The notes beneath the pieces are model-generated. The model ran no database searches and was not told the DNA's origin. It saw nothing but the letters and a program-made list of their open reading frames with translations. Source: Magnolia sinica (Eukaryota; Streptophyta; Magnoliopsida; Magnoliales; Magnoliaceae). From it: a stretch of DNA of 64,000 nt. Of this stretch, positions 43,834 to 56,047 are shown piece after piece. A program made the position numbers and the translations under genes. Position 1 is the stretch's first letter, and every line of letters starts with the position of its first letter. The DNA lies in assembly GCF_029962835.1 (NCBI RefSeq), contig NC_080590.1:57100001-57164000 (forward strand), written 5' to 3'.

Positions 43834-46093
43834 TTCAATTTTCTCTTATGCCCTTTATAAACGGTAATTAGTCTTAAGAAGGAGGTAATACACTTGAGCT
43901 CTAAAAACTTTGTTACCAATAAATTTCTACAAACTTGAACTTAAACATCGGAGAGTCCACGGCTGACCATCGCCCTGTTGCTTATCTTTATCCAAGTTTT
44001 CACAAGTTCATTCAAGGGCACCAAAAAGAGCTTGTTGACCTCACCAACATCATCTGTTTGCTTAGGCAACGACAGATGAATCGCATAATCGAGCATTGAA
44101 GTGACCTATTCCAGGAATTAGTTGTTCATTGTTTTTGTTCGAGCCAATTAGTCTGTTCCCTGCCCAAAGCTGGGTCAAGCTCGTCAAGTCGTCGGGCTAC
44201 TACCCATAGCTACGTTTCTTTCAGTGACCCCTTCCGAGAAGATGGGTCTTTGACTTTCAAACAAAAGGATACAGTGGAAGTTTGAATTGTTCTAGCGACA
44301 TGGGACTTTCATCTTTTTCACCATTTAATATTAGTTAAAATTATGGGGCACGGTGGAACCCTAATCTATGGTGGTGCTGCTTAGAAGTGGCTCCTGAATT
44401 AGGTTTTTATAACATCCAACCCATCCATCAAGTGCATGACTTCAAGCTACCTGAAGTACCTAGAAATCAGCCCAACCCAAGACTCATATGGAACACAACA
44501 CAGAGAACAAGTTTAGAGTAGATGCCTACTGTTGAAATAGGGGGCTACTGTGTAATTCATCTGCAGTCCATTCCATTTAGTCCGCCTGGATGAATGATCA
44601 TCATTCAGGACCTAAAATTAGGCTGTTTTTTTATAACTCAGGTGAGCCCGGTGCAAGTCAAGGGTGAACATTCCTTCCCATATATTCCCCATGCTGTGGT
44701 TTACTTAAGTGTTGGATTGGATTGATTTTTTACATCCCTAGGTAACCGGATTTCATGCATTTGATGGATGGGTTAGATGTCCTTCTAGGTCACATGGGCT
44801 CCACTTCTTCCTCGTACCACAGGCAACACCTGATCGCACCTCTAGAACTATTATTCAATGCAAATTATTCCTTCCTGTGTACCAAGTGGGTCCACTGCCA
44901 ATTGTACATCACCCAAAACAAACCATCATCCAATAACTAAATGGACGTTGCAAGCAAAAACCATATCACGGTCCATTTGGCAAGTCCTTGATTGAAAGGA
45001 TGTGATCATCCAATCAAGAAAGAATAAAATGGAAATAAATTCTAATAAATTTGAAATTAAATTGATTAATGATTAAAAACAAATTTATAATCCTAACTCA
45101 AACTCTAACTCCCAACATGACTTATTATAAATAATAAACTTACCATTCATAGATAGTCATGATTCTTATGGTTCATGATTTTCGACAATAAATTTTTTAA
45201 GCCCTTTTCATGTAGTCGATGGAATCTTGCAAATCTAGTGTGGTCATCCATTTTAGAGTTGGTTGGGTAAAGTAGTTTCTCCTACCCTAGATGTGGAAAA
45301 GGTAATTCTTGTTTGCAAAAGACGAATGTTTTAAGATTCTAACTGTCTTTTGGGTCTGTTTGAACGTGCAGATTAGGTGGGAGTAGAGTGGAGTAGGTGG
45401 GATAGGGTTTTGAAATCCCACCCCGTCCTTCTGCAGTTCTGTTTGGGCGGCACGGTATTGACGATGAATGGGAGTGGTCTCTGGATTCGGTAGAGGATCC
45501 GGTGGATTGCGAATCCCGTCGACTTCAAATCTCGCCTCATCCCTATCCCATGCTCGATCCCATCCCTAGCCCGTCCGCAGTCAAGCATACGGACTGCGGG
45601 ATGGGATTTTCCATGCTTCTGATTTGGCATGAGAGATGTCGTTTTAGCTTTCCGTTTTAACACGAAATGGGGTTTATAACAACCACCTGAGGGTCGTGAT
45701 GGCCATCTTCATCGATCGACTTCCATCATGAGCTGAGTGTCTAGTCGTCCTGAGGTACGTCTTCTTGGTGGGACGTAAGCCTGGAATATACATGTGTTGG
45801 GACGACGCGAGGTTGGAGGTGGATGGATATAGTGGAGTGATAGACCGCGCATTCAGGAACTGAAAAGAGGTAGTTGCATTCTGGGACGGTAACTTCAGTA
45901 AGGCATGTACATTATTGCGACCTCGCACGAATTCTCATGTGGTTCAGTTTGCTGCATTTTCTGATGATCTGGACATCCGCCATTCTTTGTCATCATCCAT
46001 TTGACAGACGGTAAACGTGGCACAGGCGACACCGGCCATAGTTTCTAGGGCCATGTCGACTGATGATCTTCCCCCATTAGACAGAGATATTCT
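43834..46093. other. Non-coding spacer left of CACTA terminus B
   Basis: Mostly AT-rich with no recognised gene. A GC-richer stretch at 45360-45930 has two minus-strand ORFs of 96 and 84 codons without recognisable domains, and a GTGGGA/TCCCAC MITE-like flavour at 45375-45425. The last bases before the terminus are TCT, a candidate 3-bp target duplication. Confidence 0.4.
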
Positions 46094-46119
46094 CACTACG
46101 CCAAAACAGTGAAAAAAGG

Positions 46120-46590
46120 ACGGTCCAAAACCGTCTCAAATGACCAAAAAGGATGGTCATGGATCGTCGCATGGGCCGTCAAATTTTGACGAGTCGTATT
46201 ACTTAAAGGATGGTCGAAAATCGTCATTATTATTGACGAAAAAAGGACAATCATGGACCGTCTCTTATGATCCTTCAAAGGACGGTCATCGACTATTCTT
46301 TAAAAAGATGGTCATGGACCGTCCTTAAAAAGGACTCATAGACCGTCTCTGATGAGCCTTCAAAGGATAGCCATGGACCGTCCTTAAAAAGGACTGTCAT
46401 GGACCGTCTCTTATAAGCCTTCAAAGGACGGCCATGGACCATCCTTTAAAAGTACAGTCATGGACTGTCCTTAAAAAGGACTATCATGGACCGTCTCTTA
46501 TGAGCCTTCAAAGGACGGCCATGAACCGTCCTTAAAAAGGACTGTCATAGACCGTCCCTTATGAGCCTTCAAAGCACATTTTCAAATTTG
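46120..46590. repeat. CACTA subterminal palindromic repeats (copy B)
   Basis: Repeats such as GGACGGCCATGGACCGTCC and GGACTGTCATGGACCGTCTC alternate with TTATGAGCCTTCAAAGGACG, about 100 bp per larger unit. They are inverted relative to 7143-7679 and more diverged in places. Confidence 0.8.
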
Positions 46591-47017
46591 AGAGGGTCAA
46601 TATACACCTGTTACAATATATTTCATCGTATTCTTCCTGATATACACCTGTTATATAATATATTTCATCATATTCACATTCACATCCATCTAAACCCAAG
46701 CTAGGTAAATCCAACATAAACTACATTCATCCAAACATAAACTACATTCATCCAAACACAAACAATCTTATCCACATTACATTCATCCACGCATAAATAC
46801 ATATAAGTTTAACACCATAAATAAATAAAAAGGAAAAAAATCAGCAACAATTTTCTTTTTGTGTCTTTCATCTAAAAAAAATATTAAACCAACAAAACAT
46901 TATAATTCAGAATCATGAAGAATTGCATAAACTTCTTCCAAAAAAGTGGGCACTTTTTTAAAATAAAACTGATCATTAAAATAAAACTAATGCAAGCAAA
47001 TAATGCAAAAAAGTGTT

Positions 47018-47221
47018 TCAATTCAAGTTAATAGAAACAACAACAAAAATTAAAGCTTTGTAAAAAGGGGCATGTGGTAAAAGGGATACATTCTTGTTTG
47101 TTGCCACGTGATTGGGCTACAATTCAAGTTAATAGAAACAAAAACAAAAATTAAAGCTTTGTAAAAAGGGGCATGTGTTAAAAGGGATACATTCTTGTTT
47201 CTTGCCATGTGATTGGGCTAC
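47018..47221. repeat. Tandem duplication of about 100 bp
   Basis: CAATTCAAGTTAATAGAAAC through CACGTGATTGGGCTA is present twice in succession with few differences (for example TGTGGT/TGTGTT and CACGTG/CATGTG). Not present in copy A, so it arose after the two copies diverged or was lost there. Confidence 0.85.
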
Positions 47222-47231
47222 ATTATTACAG

Positions 47232-50200
47232 CAATCAGGTTCGGGTTCGGGATTGGGTTTAGGTTTGGGTTTTCAAGTTTAGGTTTAGGTTTAGGTTAGG
47301 GAGTTGAGATTAGGATTAGGTGTAGGTCTAGGTTTAGGGATTTGAGAATACATTTAGGTTTTAGGTTTAGGTTTAGGTTTTAGGTTATAGGTTATAGGTT
47401 TAGGTTTAGGTTTTAGGTTATAGGTTATAGGTTTAGGTTTAGGTTTTAGGTTATAGGTTATAAGTTTAGGTTATAGGTTATAGGTTAAGGTTTAGGTTAT
47501 AGGTTTTGGTTTAGGTTTAGGTTATAGGTTTAGGTTAAGGTTTATGTTTTAGTTATAGGTTATAGTATATAGGTTATAGCTTTAGGGAATTGAGAATAGG
47601 TTAAGGTTAAGGTTTAGCTTTGGGAAATTGGGTCTGTTCGGGATCAGGTTTAGGTTTGGGTTTTCAAGTTTAGGTTAGGGAGTTGAGATTAGGATTAGGT
47701 GTAGATTTAGGTTTAAGGATTTGAGAATACATTTCGGTTTTAGGTTTAGGTTTAGGTTTTAAGCTTAGGTTTAGGTTATAGGTTTAGGTTATAAGTGTAG
47801 GTAATAGGTTTAGGTTTAGGTTAGGTTATAGGTTAAGGTTTAGGGAATTGAGAATAGGTTAAGGTTTAGGTTTAAGAAATCGGGTTCGGGTTCAGGATCG
47901 GGTTTAGGTTTGGGTTTTCAAGTTTAGGTTTAGGTTTAGGTTATAGGTTATAGGTTTAGGTTTCGGTTTAGGTTTAGGTTATAAACTATAGGTTTAGGGA
48001 ATTGAGAATAGGTTAATGTTTAGGTTTAGGAAATCGGGTTCGGGTTTAGGTTTGGGTTTTCAAGTTTAGGTTTAGGTTTAGGTTAGGGAGTTGAGATTAT
48101 GAATAGGTGTAGGTTTAGGTTTAGGGATTTGAGAATACATTTAGGTTTTAGGTTTTGGTTTAGGTTATAGGTTATAGGTTTAGGTTTAGGTTTAGGTTTA
48201 GGTTTAGGTTAAGGTTTAGGTTTGGGCTATAAGCTATAGGTTTAGGGAATTAAGAATAGGTTAAGGTTTAGGTTTAGGAAATCGGGTTCGGGTTCGGGAT
48301 AGAGTTTAGGTTTGGGTTTTCAAGTTTAGATTTAGGTTTAGGTTAGGGAGTTGAGATTAGGATTAGGTGTAGGTTTAGGCTTAGGAATTTGAGAATACAT
48401 TTAGGTTATAGGTTTAGGTTTAAGTTATAGGTTATAGGTTTAGGTTTAGGTTATAAGCTATAGGTTTAGGGAATTGAGAATAGGTTAAGGTTTAGGTTTA
48501 GGAAATCGGGTTCGGGTTCGGGATCGGGTTTAGGTTTGGGTTTTCAAGTTTAGGTTTAGGTTTAGGTTAGGGAGTTGAGATTAGGATTAGGTGTAGGTTT
48601 AGGTCTAGGGATTTGAGAATACATTTAGATTTTAGGTTTAGGTTATAGGTTTAGGTTTAGGCTTAGGTTTAGGGTTAGGTTTATGTTATAAGCTATAGGT
48701 TTAGGGAATTAAGAATAGGTTAAGGTTTAGGTTTAGGAAATCGGGTTCAGGTTCGGGATCGGGTTTAGGTTTGGGTTTTCAAGTTTAGTTTTAGGTTTAG
48801 GTTAGGGAGTTGAGATTAGGATTAGGTGTAGGTTTAGGTTTAGGGATTTGAGAATACATTAGGTTTTAGGTTTAGGTTTAGGTTATAGGGTATAGGTTTA
48901 GGTTTAGGTTATAGGTTATAGGTTTGGGTTTAGGTTATAAGCTATAGGTTTAGGGAATTCAGAATAGGTTAAGGTTTAGGTTTAGGAAATCGGGTTTGGG
49001 TTCGGGATCGGGTTTAGGTTTGGGTTTTCAAGTTTAGGTATAGGTTTAGGTTAGAGAGTTGAGATTAGGATTAGGTGTAGGTTTAGGTTTAGGGATTTGA
49101 GAATACATTTAGGTTTTAGGTTTAGGTTTAGGTTAAGGTTTAGGTTTAGGCTATAAGCTATAGGTTTAGGGAATTGAGAATAGGTTAATGTTTAGGTTTA
49201 GGAAATCGGGTTCGGGTTCGGGATCAGGTTTAGGTTTACGTTTTCAAGTTTAAGTTTAGGTTTAGGTTGGGGAGTTGAGATTAGGATTAGGTGTAGGTTT
49301 AGGTTTAACGATTTGAGAATACATTTAGGTTTTAGGTTTAGGTTTAGGTTATAGGTTGTAGGTTTAGGTTTAGGTTATAGGTTATAGGTTTATGTTTAGG
49401 TTTAGTTTAAGGTTTAGGTTTAGGTTTAGGTTTATGTTATAAGCTATAGGTTTAGGGAATTGAGAATAGGTTAAGGTTTAGGTTTAGGAAATCAGGTTCG
49501 GGTTCGGGATCCAGTTTAGGTTTGGGTTTTCAAGTTTAGGTTTAGGTTTAAGTTAGGGAGTTGAGAGTAGGATTAGGTGTAGGTTTAGGTTTATGGATTT
49601 GAGAATACATTAGGTTTTAGGTTTAGGTTTAGGTTATAGGTTATATCTTTAGGTTTAGGTTTAGGTTATAAGCTATAGGTTTAGGTAATTAAGAATAGGT
49701 TAATGTTTAGGTTTAGGAAATCGGGTTCGGGATCGGGATCGGGTTTAGGTTTTGGAATTAAAGTTTAAGTTTAGGTTTAGGTATAGGTTAGGGAGTTGAG
49801 ATTAGGATTATGTGTAGGTTTCAGTTTAGGGATTTGAGAATACATTTAGGTTTTAGGTTTAGGTTTAGGTTATAGGTTATAGGTTTAGGTTTAGGTTTAG
49901 GTTATAAGCTATAGGTTTAGGGAATTGAGAATAGGTTAAGGTTTAGGTTTAGGAAATCGGGTTCGGGTTCGGGATCAGGTTTAGGTTTGGGTTTTCAAGT
50001 TTAGGTTTAGGTTTAGGTTAGGGAGTTGAGATTAGGATTAGGTGTAGGTTTAGGTTTAGGGATTTGAGAATACATTAGGTTTTAGGTTTAGGTTTAGGTT
50101 ATAGGTTTAGGTTTAGGTTTAGGTTAAGGTTTAGGTTTAGGTTACAAGCTATAGGTTTAGGGAATTGAGAATAGGTTAAGGTTCAGGTTTAAGAAATCGG

Positions 50201-53200
50201 GTTAGGGTTCGAGATCGCGTTTAGGCTTGGGCTTTCAAGTTTAGGTTTAGGTTTAGGTTAGGGAGTTGAGATTAGGATTAAGTGTAGGTTTAGGTTTAGG
50301 GATTTAAGAATACATTTAGGTTTTAGGTTTTGGTTATAGGTTTAGGTTTAGGGTTAGGTTTAGGTTATAAGCTATAGGTTTAGGGAATTGAGAATAGGTT
50401 AAGGTTTAGGTTTAGAAAATTGGGTTCGGGTTCGGGATCGGGTTTAGGTATGGGTTTTCAAGTTTTGGTTTAGGTTTAGGTTTGGGAGTTAAGATTAGGA
50501 TTAGGTGTAGGTTTAGGCTTAGGGCTTTGAGAATACATTTAGGTTTTAGGTTTAAGTTTAGGTTTAGATAATAGGTTATGGGTTTAGGTTTAGGTTTATG
50601 TTAAGGTTAAGGTTTAAGGTTTAGGTTTAGGATTAGGTTAGGGAGTTGAGATTAGGATTAAGTGTAGTTTTAGGCTTAGGGATTTGAGAATGCATTTAGG
50701 TTTAGGTTTAGGTTATAGGTTATAGGTTTAGGTTTCGGTTTAGGTTATAAGCTATATGTTTAGGGAATTGAGATTAGGTTGAGGTTTAGGTTTAGGAAAT
50801 CGGGTTCGGGTTCGAGATCGGGTTTAGGTTTGGGTTTTCAACTTTAGGTTTAGGTTTAGGTTAGGGAGTTGAGATTAAGATTAGGTGTAGGTTTAAGTTT
50901 AGGGATTTAAGAATACATTTTGGTTTTAGGTTTTGGTTATAGGTTATAGGTTATAGGTTTAGGTTAAGGTTTAGGTTTAGGGTTAGGTTTAGGTTATAAG
51001 CTCTAGGTTTAAGGAATTGAGAATAGGTTAAGGTTTTTAGGTTTTAGAAATCGGGTTTGGGTTTGGGATCGGGTTTAGGTTTGGGTTTTCGAGTTTAGGT
51101 TTAGGTTGAGGTTCGGGAGTTGAGATTAGGGTTAGGTGTAGGTTTAGGTTTAGGGCTTTGACAATACATTTAGGTTTAGGTTTAAGTTTAGGTTTAGGTT
51201 ATAGGTTATATGTTTAGGTTTAGGTTTAGGTTTATGTTAAGGTTATGGTTAAGGTTTAGGTTTAGGTTTAGGTTAGGGAGTTGAGATTAGGATTAGGTGT
51301 AGGTTTAGGTTTAGGGATTTGAGAATACATTTAGGTTTTAGGTTTAGGTTTATGTTTAGGTTTAGGTTTTGGTTTAGGTTACAAGCTATAGGTTTAGGGA
51401 ATTGAGAATAGGTTAAGGTTTAGGTTTAAGAAATCGGGTTCGGGTTCGGGATCGGGTTTAGGTTTGGGCTTTCAAGTTGAGGTTTTGGTTTAGGTTAGGG
51501 AGTTAAGATTAGGATTAGGTGTAGGTTTAGGTTTAGGGATTTAAGAATACATTTAGGTTTTAGGTTAAGGTTATAGGTTATAGGTTATAAGTTTTGGTTT
51601 AGGTTTAGGTTTAGGGTTAGGTTTAGGTTATAAGCTATAGGTTTAGGGAATTGAGAATAGGTTAAGGTTTAGGTTTAAGAAATCGGGTTCGGGTTCGGGA
51701 TCGGGTTTAGGTTTGGGTTTTCAAGTTTAGGTTTAGGTTCAGGTTAGGGAGTTGAGATTAGGATTAAGTGTAGTTTTAGGTTTTGGGAATTGAGAATACA
51801 TTTAGATTTTAGGTTTAGGTTTAGGTTATAGGTTATAGGTTTAGGTTAGGGTTTAGGTTTAGGATATAAGCTATAGGTTTAGGGAATTGAGAATAGTTTA
51901 ATGTTTAAGTTTACGAAATTGGGTTCGGGTTCGGGATCAGGTTTAGGTTTAGGTTTCCAAGTTTAAGTTTAAGTTTAGGTTAGGGAGTTGAGATTAGGAT
52001 TAGGTGTAGGTTTAGGTTTAAGGATTTGAGAGTACATTTAGGTTTTTGGTTTAGGTTTAGGTTATAGGTATAGGTTTAGGTTAAGGTTTAGGTTTAGGTT
52101 TAGGTTTAGGGAATTGAGAATTGGTTAAGGTTTAGGTTTAGAGTTATGAAATCGGGTTCAGGTTCGAGATCGGGTTTAGGTTTGGGTTTTCAAGTTTAGG
52201 TTTAGGTTCAGGTTAGGGAGTTGAGATTATGATTAAGTTTAGGCTTAGGTTTTGGGATTTGAGAATACATTTAGGTTTTAGGTTTAGGTTTAGGTTATAG
52301 GTTATAGGTTTAGGTTTATGTTTAGGTTAAGGTTTAGGTTTATGTTTAGGTTTAGGTTATAAGCTATAGGTTTAGGGAATTGAGAATAGGTTAATGTTTA
52401 GGTTTAGGAAATCAGGTTCGGGTTCGGGATCGGGTTTAGGTTTGGGTTTTCAAGTTTAAGTTTAAGTTTAGGTTTGGGAGTTGAGATTAGGATTAGGTGT
52501 AGGTTTAGGTTTAAGGATTTGAGAATACATTTAGGTTTTTGGTTTAGGTTTAGGTTATAGGGTATAGGTTTATGTTAAGGTTTAGGTTTAGGTTTAGGTT
52601 TAGGTTATAAGCTATAGGTTTAGGGAATTGAGAATAGGTTAAGGTTTAGGTTTAGGAAATTGGCTTCGGGTTCAGGATCAGGTTTAGGTTTGGGTTTTCA
52701 AGTTTAGGTTTAGGTTTAGGTTAGGGAGTTGAGATTAGGATTAGGTGTAGGTTTAGGTTTTCAAGTTTAGGTATAGGTTTAGGTTAGAGAGTTGAGATTA
52801 GGATTAGGTGTAGGTTTATGTTTAGGGATTTGAGAATACATTAGGTTTTAGGTTTAGGTTTAGGTTATAGGTTATATGTTTAGGTTTAGGTTTAGGTTCA
52901 GGTTCTAAGCTATAGGTTTAAGGAATTGAGAATAGGTTAAGGTTTAGGTTTAGGAAATCAGGTTCGGGTTCGTGCTCGAGTTTAGGTTTGGGTTTTCAAG
53001 TTTAGGTTTAGGTTTTGGTTAGGGAATTGAGATTAGGATCAGTGTAGGTTTATGTTTAGGGATTTGAGAATACATTAGGTTTTAGGTTTAGGTTTAGGTT
53101 ATAGGTTATAGGTTTAGTTATAGGTTATAGGTTATAGGTTTAGGTTTAGGTTAAGGTTTAGGTTATAAGCTCTAGGTTTAGGGAATTGAGAATAGGTTAA

Positions 53201-54945
53201 GGTTTAAGTTTAGTAAATCGGGTTCGGGTTCGGGATCGGGTTTTGTTTGGGTTTTCAAGTTTAGGTTTAGGTTTAGGTTAGGGAGTTGAGATTAGGATTA
53301 GGTGTAGGTTTAGGTTTATGGATTTGCGAATGCATTAGGTTTTAGGTTTAGGTTTAGGTTATAGGTTATAGGTTTAGGTTTAGGTATAGGTTTAGGTTTC
53401 GGTTTAGGTTATAAGTTATAGGTTTAGGGAATTGAGAATAGGTTAAGGTTTAGGTTTAGGAAATCGGGTTCAAGTTCGGGATTGGGTTTAGGTTTGGGTT
53501 TTCAAGTTTAGGTTTAGGTTTAGGTTAGGGAGTTGAGATTAAGATTAGGTGTATGTTTAGGTTTAGGGATTTGAGAATGCATTAGGTTTTAGGTTTAGGT
53601 TTAGGTTATAGGTTATAGGTTTAGGTTTAGGTTTAGGTTAAGGGGTAGGTTTAGGTTTCGGTTTAGGTTATAAGTTATAGGTTTAGGGAATTGAGAATAG
53701 GTTAAGGTTTAGGTTTAAGAAATCAGGTTCGGGTTCGGGATCTGGTTTAGGTTTGGGTTTTCAAGTTTAGGTTTAGGTTTAGGTTAGGGAGTTGAGATTA
53801 GGATTAGGTGCAGGTTTAGGTTTAGGGATTTGAGAATGCATTAGGTTTTAGGTTTAGGTTTAGGTTATAGGTTATAGGTTTAGTTTTATGTTTAGGTTAA
53901 GGTATAGGTTTAGGTTTTGGTTTAGGTTATAAGCTATAGGTTTTGGGAACTGAGACTAGGTTAAGGTTTAGGTTTAGGAAATCGGGTTTGGGTTCGGGAT
54001 CAGGTTTAGGTTTGGGTTTTCAAGTTTAGGTTTAGGTTTAGGTTAGGGAGTTGAGAGTGGTTAGGTTAGGTTTAGAGTTGGTTTAGGTTTGTTGGTTTAG
54101 GTGGTTATTTTGTTAGGTGTAGGTTTTGGTTTAGGGATTTGAGAATACATTATGGTTTAGGTTTAAGAAATTGGGTTCGTGTTCGAGATCGGGTTTACGT
54201 TTAGGTTTTAGGTTTTAGGTTATAAATGTAGGTTTAGGTTATAGGTTTAGTTTTAGGTTATTGTTTATAGATTTAGGTTATAGGTTAAAGGTTTTGGGAT
54301 TTGATAATAGGTATAGGTTTACGTTTAGGTTTTGGTTTAGGTATTTGAGAATTGGTTTAGGTTATAGGTTTAGGCTTAGGTTTAGGTTAAGTTATATGTT
54401 AAGGTTAAGGTTATAGGTTTAAGTTTAGGTTAAGGTTATAGGTTTAGGTTTAGGTTAGGTTATAGGTTTTTGGTTAAGGTTTAGGTTATAGTTATAGGTT
54501 TTGGGATTTGAGAAAAGGTTTAGGTTATAAGTATAGGTTTAGGTTAGGTTATATGTTACGGTTTAGGGAATTGAGTTTAGGTTATAGGTTCAGGTTATAG
54601 GTTATGGGTTATAGGTTTAGGTTAAGGTTTAGGTTATAGGTTTTGGGATTTGATAATAGGTTTAGGTTATAAGTATAGTTTTAGGTTAGGTTATAGGTTA
54701 AGGTTTAGGGAATTGAGTTTAGGTTATAGGTTATAGGTTATAGGTTTAGGTTAAGGTTTAGGTTATAGGTTTTGGGATTTGAGAATAGGTTTAGGTTATA
54801 AGTATAGGTTTAGGTTAGGTTGTAGGTTAAGTTTAGGGAATTGAGTTTAGGTTATAGGTTTAGGTTATAGTTTATAGGTTTAGGTTATAGGTTTAGGTTG
54901 TAGTTATTGGTTTTGGGATTTGAGAATAGGTTTAGGTTATAGGTT
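47232..54945 (+). repeat. Telomere-like higher-order satellite array B (TTTAGG hexamer)
   Basis: About 7.7 kb of TTTAGG and variants (TTATAGG, TTAAGG) in higher-order units of mostly 210-290 bp. I counted roughly 28-29 recurrences of GGGAGTTGAGATTAGGATTA. Each typical unit also has GGGATTTGAGAATACATT, GGGAATTGAGAATAGGTTAA, AGGAAATCGGGTTCGGGTTC and GGGTTTTCAAGTTTAGG. These are the reverse complements of the blocks in the 2447-6778 array. The last 900 bp (54060-54945) is a simpler variant lacking the GGGTTCGGG block. Confidence 0.92.
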
Positions 54946-54954
54946 AAGGGTGTG

Positions 54955-55320
54955 GTCCCTGCAAATACAAATACAAACATGGCCTGCTCCAATTGGCCAG
55001 ACCCTTCCAATGTTGTCCATAAGAAGTGGATAGCTTCATCATGGTCATAACAGCGGTTCTCATGTTCCAGGTACCCCCGCTCAACATCCGGATAGCTCCG
55101 ACGTGCATTCGGGTCTGCTCCAGCAATTTCGAGTAAATACATAAACATGGCCTGTCTAAATGGTCAGGCCACTCCAATGATGTCCATAGGAAATGGACAG
55201 CTTCATCATGGTCATATCAGCGGTTCCCACCTTCCAGAGGCCCCCGCTCACCATCCGAATAGCTCCGACGTACCTCTGGGTCTGCTCCATCAATTTCGAG
55301 CTAATACATTTAAAAACAAC
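54955..55320 (-). repeat. Tandemly duplicated exon-like sequence, unknown
   Basis: Two adjacent copies of about 170-190 bp. One starts near AAACATGGCCTGCTCC (54976) and the second at AAACATGGCCTGTCTAA (55143); both share GCTTCATCATGGTCATA and CCCCCGCTCA. The first copy, read on the minus strand from 55148, is open for about 60 codons (MFMYLLEIAGADPNARRSYP, then DVERGYLEHENRC); the second is broken by stops. The composition looks coding, unlike its surroundings. I do not recognise the family. Confidence 0.5.
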
Positions 55321-55329
55321 ATAAATATA

Positions 55330-55470
55330 TCTAAAAGCATCTGGATACCTGGGGTAAGCCTCCCATATTTGTATATTTGGTTACTCATCCCTTTGTCTAC
55401 TAGCCACAATCGACCAACAATTTCTATCACTACCTATACTCAGAAAGCATCTGGATACCTGGGGTTTAGG
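55330..55470. repeat. Short direct repeat AAAGCATCTGGATACCTGGG
   Basis: The 22-bp block AAAGCATCTGGATACCTGGG plus GT occurs at about 55336 and again at about 55445, with unrelated AT-rich sequence between. Confidence 0.7.
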
Positions 55471-55479
55471 TTTGGGATC

Positions 55480-55860
55480 ACGCATACATACATGCATACA
55501 AACATGCATGATGATACATGCCTTCATCCATGCATGCATACATACATAAACACATGCATGATGATCCATCCATCCATGATCTAACAATCCATCCATCTAT
55601 CCATGCATGCATACACACATACACACACATGCGTGATGATCCATCCATCCAGTCTTCCATCCATGCATGCATACATACATACATATACACACACACAAAT
55701 CCATCCATGCATGTATGCATGCATACACACACATGCATAATCTATCCATCCATGCATGCATACATACGTTTCATCCATCCATGCGTGCATGCATACATAT
55801 ACACACATACATACATGTGTTTTATCATAAAACCATGCATGATGCATCCAAACAAAAAAA
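55480..55860. repeat. CATC/CATA tetranucleotide microsatellite
   Basis: About 380 bp of CATC, CATG and CATA units with interspersed CACA. Several ORFs on both strands of this region are composed of repetitive His/Met/Cys residues and are artefacts. Confidence 0.9.
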
Positions 55861-55969
55861 AAATCCATGTGTGTATGCATACATATAGGGGAATTGAACA
55901 CATTTATACCAATTTGTAGTTCAATCATAACCATCATGTTTGAGGGAGAAGAAGATTCCTAAAGAATAC

Positions 55970-56047
55970 CTCAATGACAGCAACACCACCAGAGAGTTTT
56001 GCTATTCTTTCATTAAGCTTCTCTCTTTCATAATCCTATTCAGCAGC
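55970..56047 (-). pseudogene. CPN60B: Chaperonin-60 beta exon fragment with amber stop
   Basis: On the minus strand a 78-nt block is bounded by TTTTTGCAG (acceptor, 56048 side) and GAG|GTATTC (donor). It reads AAE, a TAG, then [20 protein letters not shown] and IE. This is the conserved equatorial/intermediate segment of the plastid Cpn60 beta subunit (usual form …[21 protein letters not shown]…), a GroEL-type folding chaperonin. Glutamine is replaced by TAG, a one-base C-to-T change, so it cannot encode the normal protein. Neighbouring Cpn60 exons were not found on either side, indicating an isolated captured exon. Family is certain from the motif; the beta type is likely. Confidence 0.85.

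Larger units (their letters stand above)
46094..54945 (+). mobile_element. CACTA-type element B, terminal part including array
   Basis: The left terminus CACTACGCCAAAACAGTG at 46094 is the reverse complement of the terminus at 7679. Inward lie palindromic subterminal repeats (46120-46570), the shared AT-rich segment (46600-46985), a duplicated 100-bp unit (47018-47221) and the TTTAGG array. So A and B are copies of one family in opposite orientation, about 38 kb apart and with their termini facing each other. No matching right terminus was found before 64000; the element may extend past the array over the gene fragments at 55-61 kb. No transposase seen. Confidence 0.65.

Noticed and set aside
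55480-55937. Cys/His/Met-rich ORFs on both strands (about 86-133 codons)
   Set aside because: They are translations of the CATC/CATA microsatellite, overlap each other in several frames, and have no non-repeat sequence.
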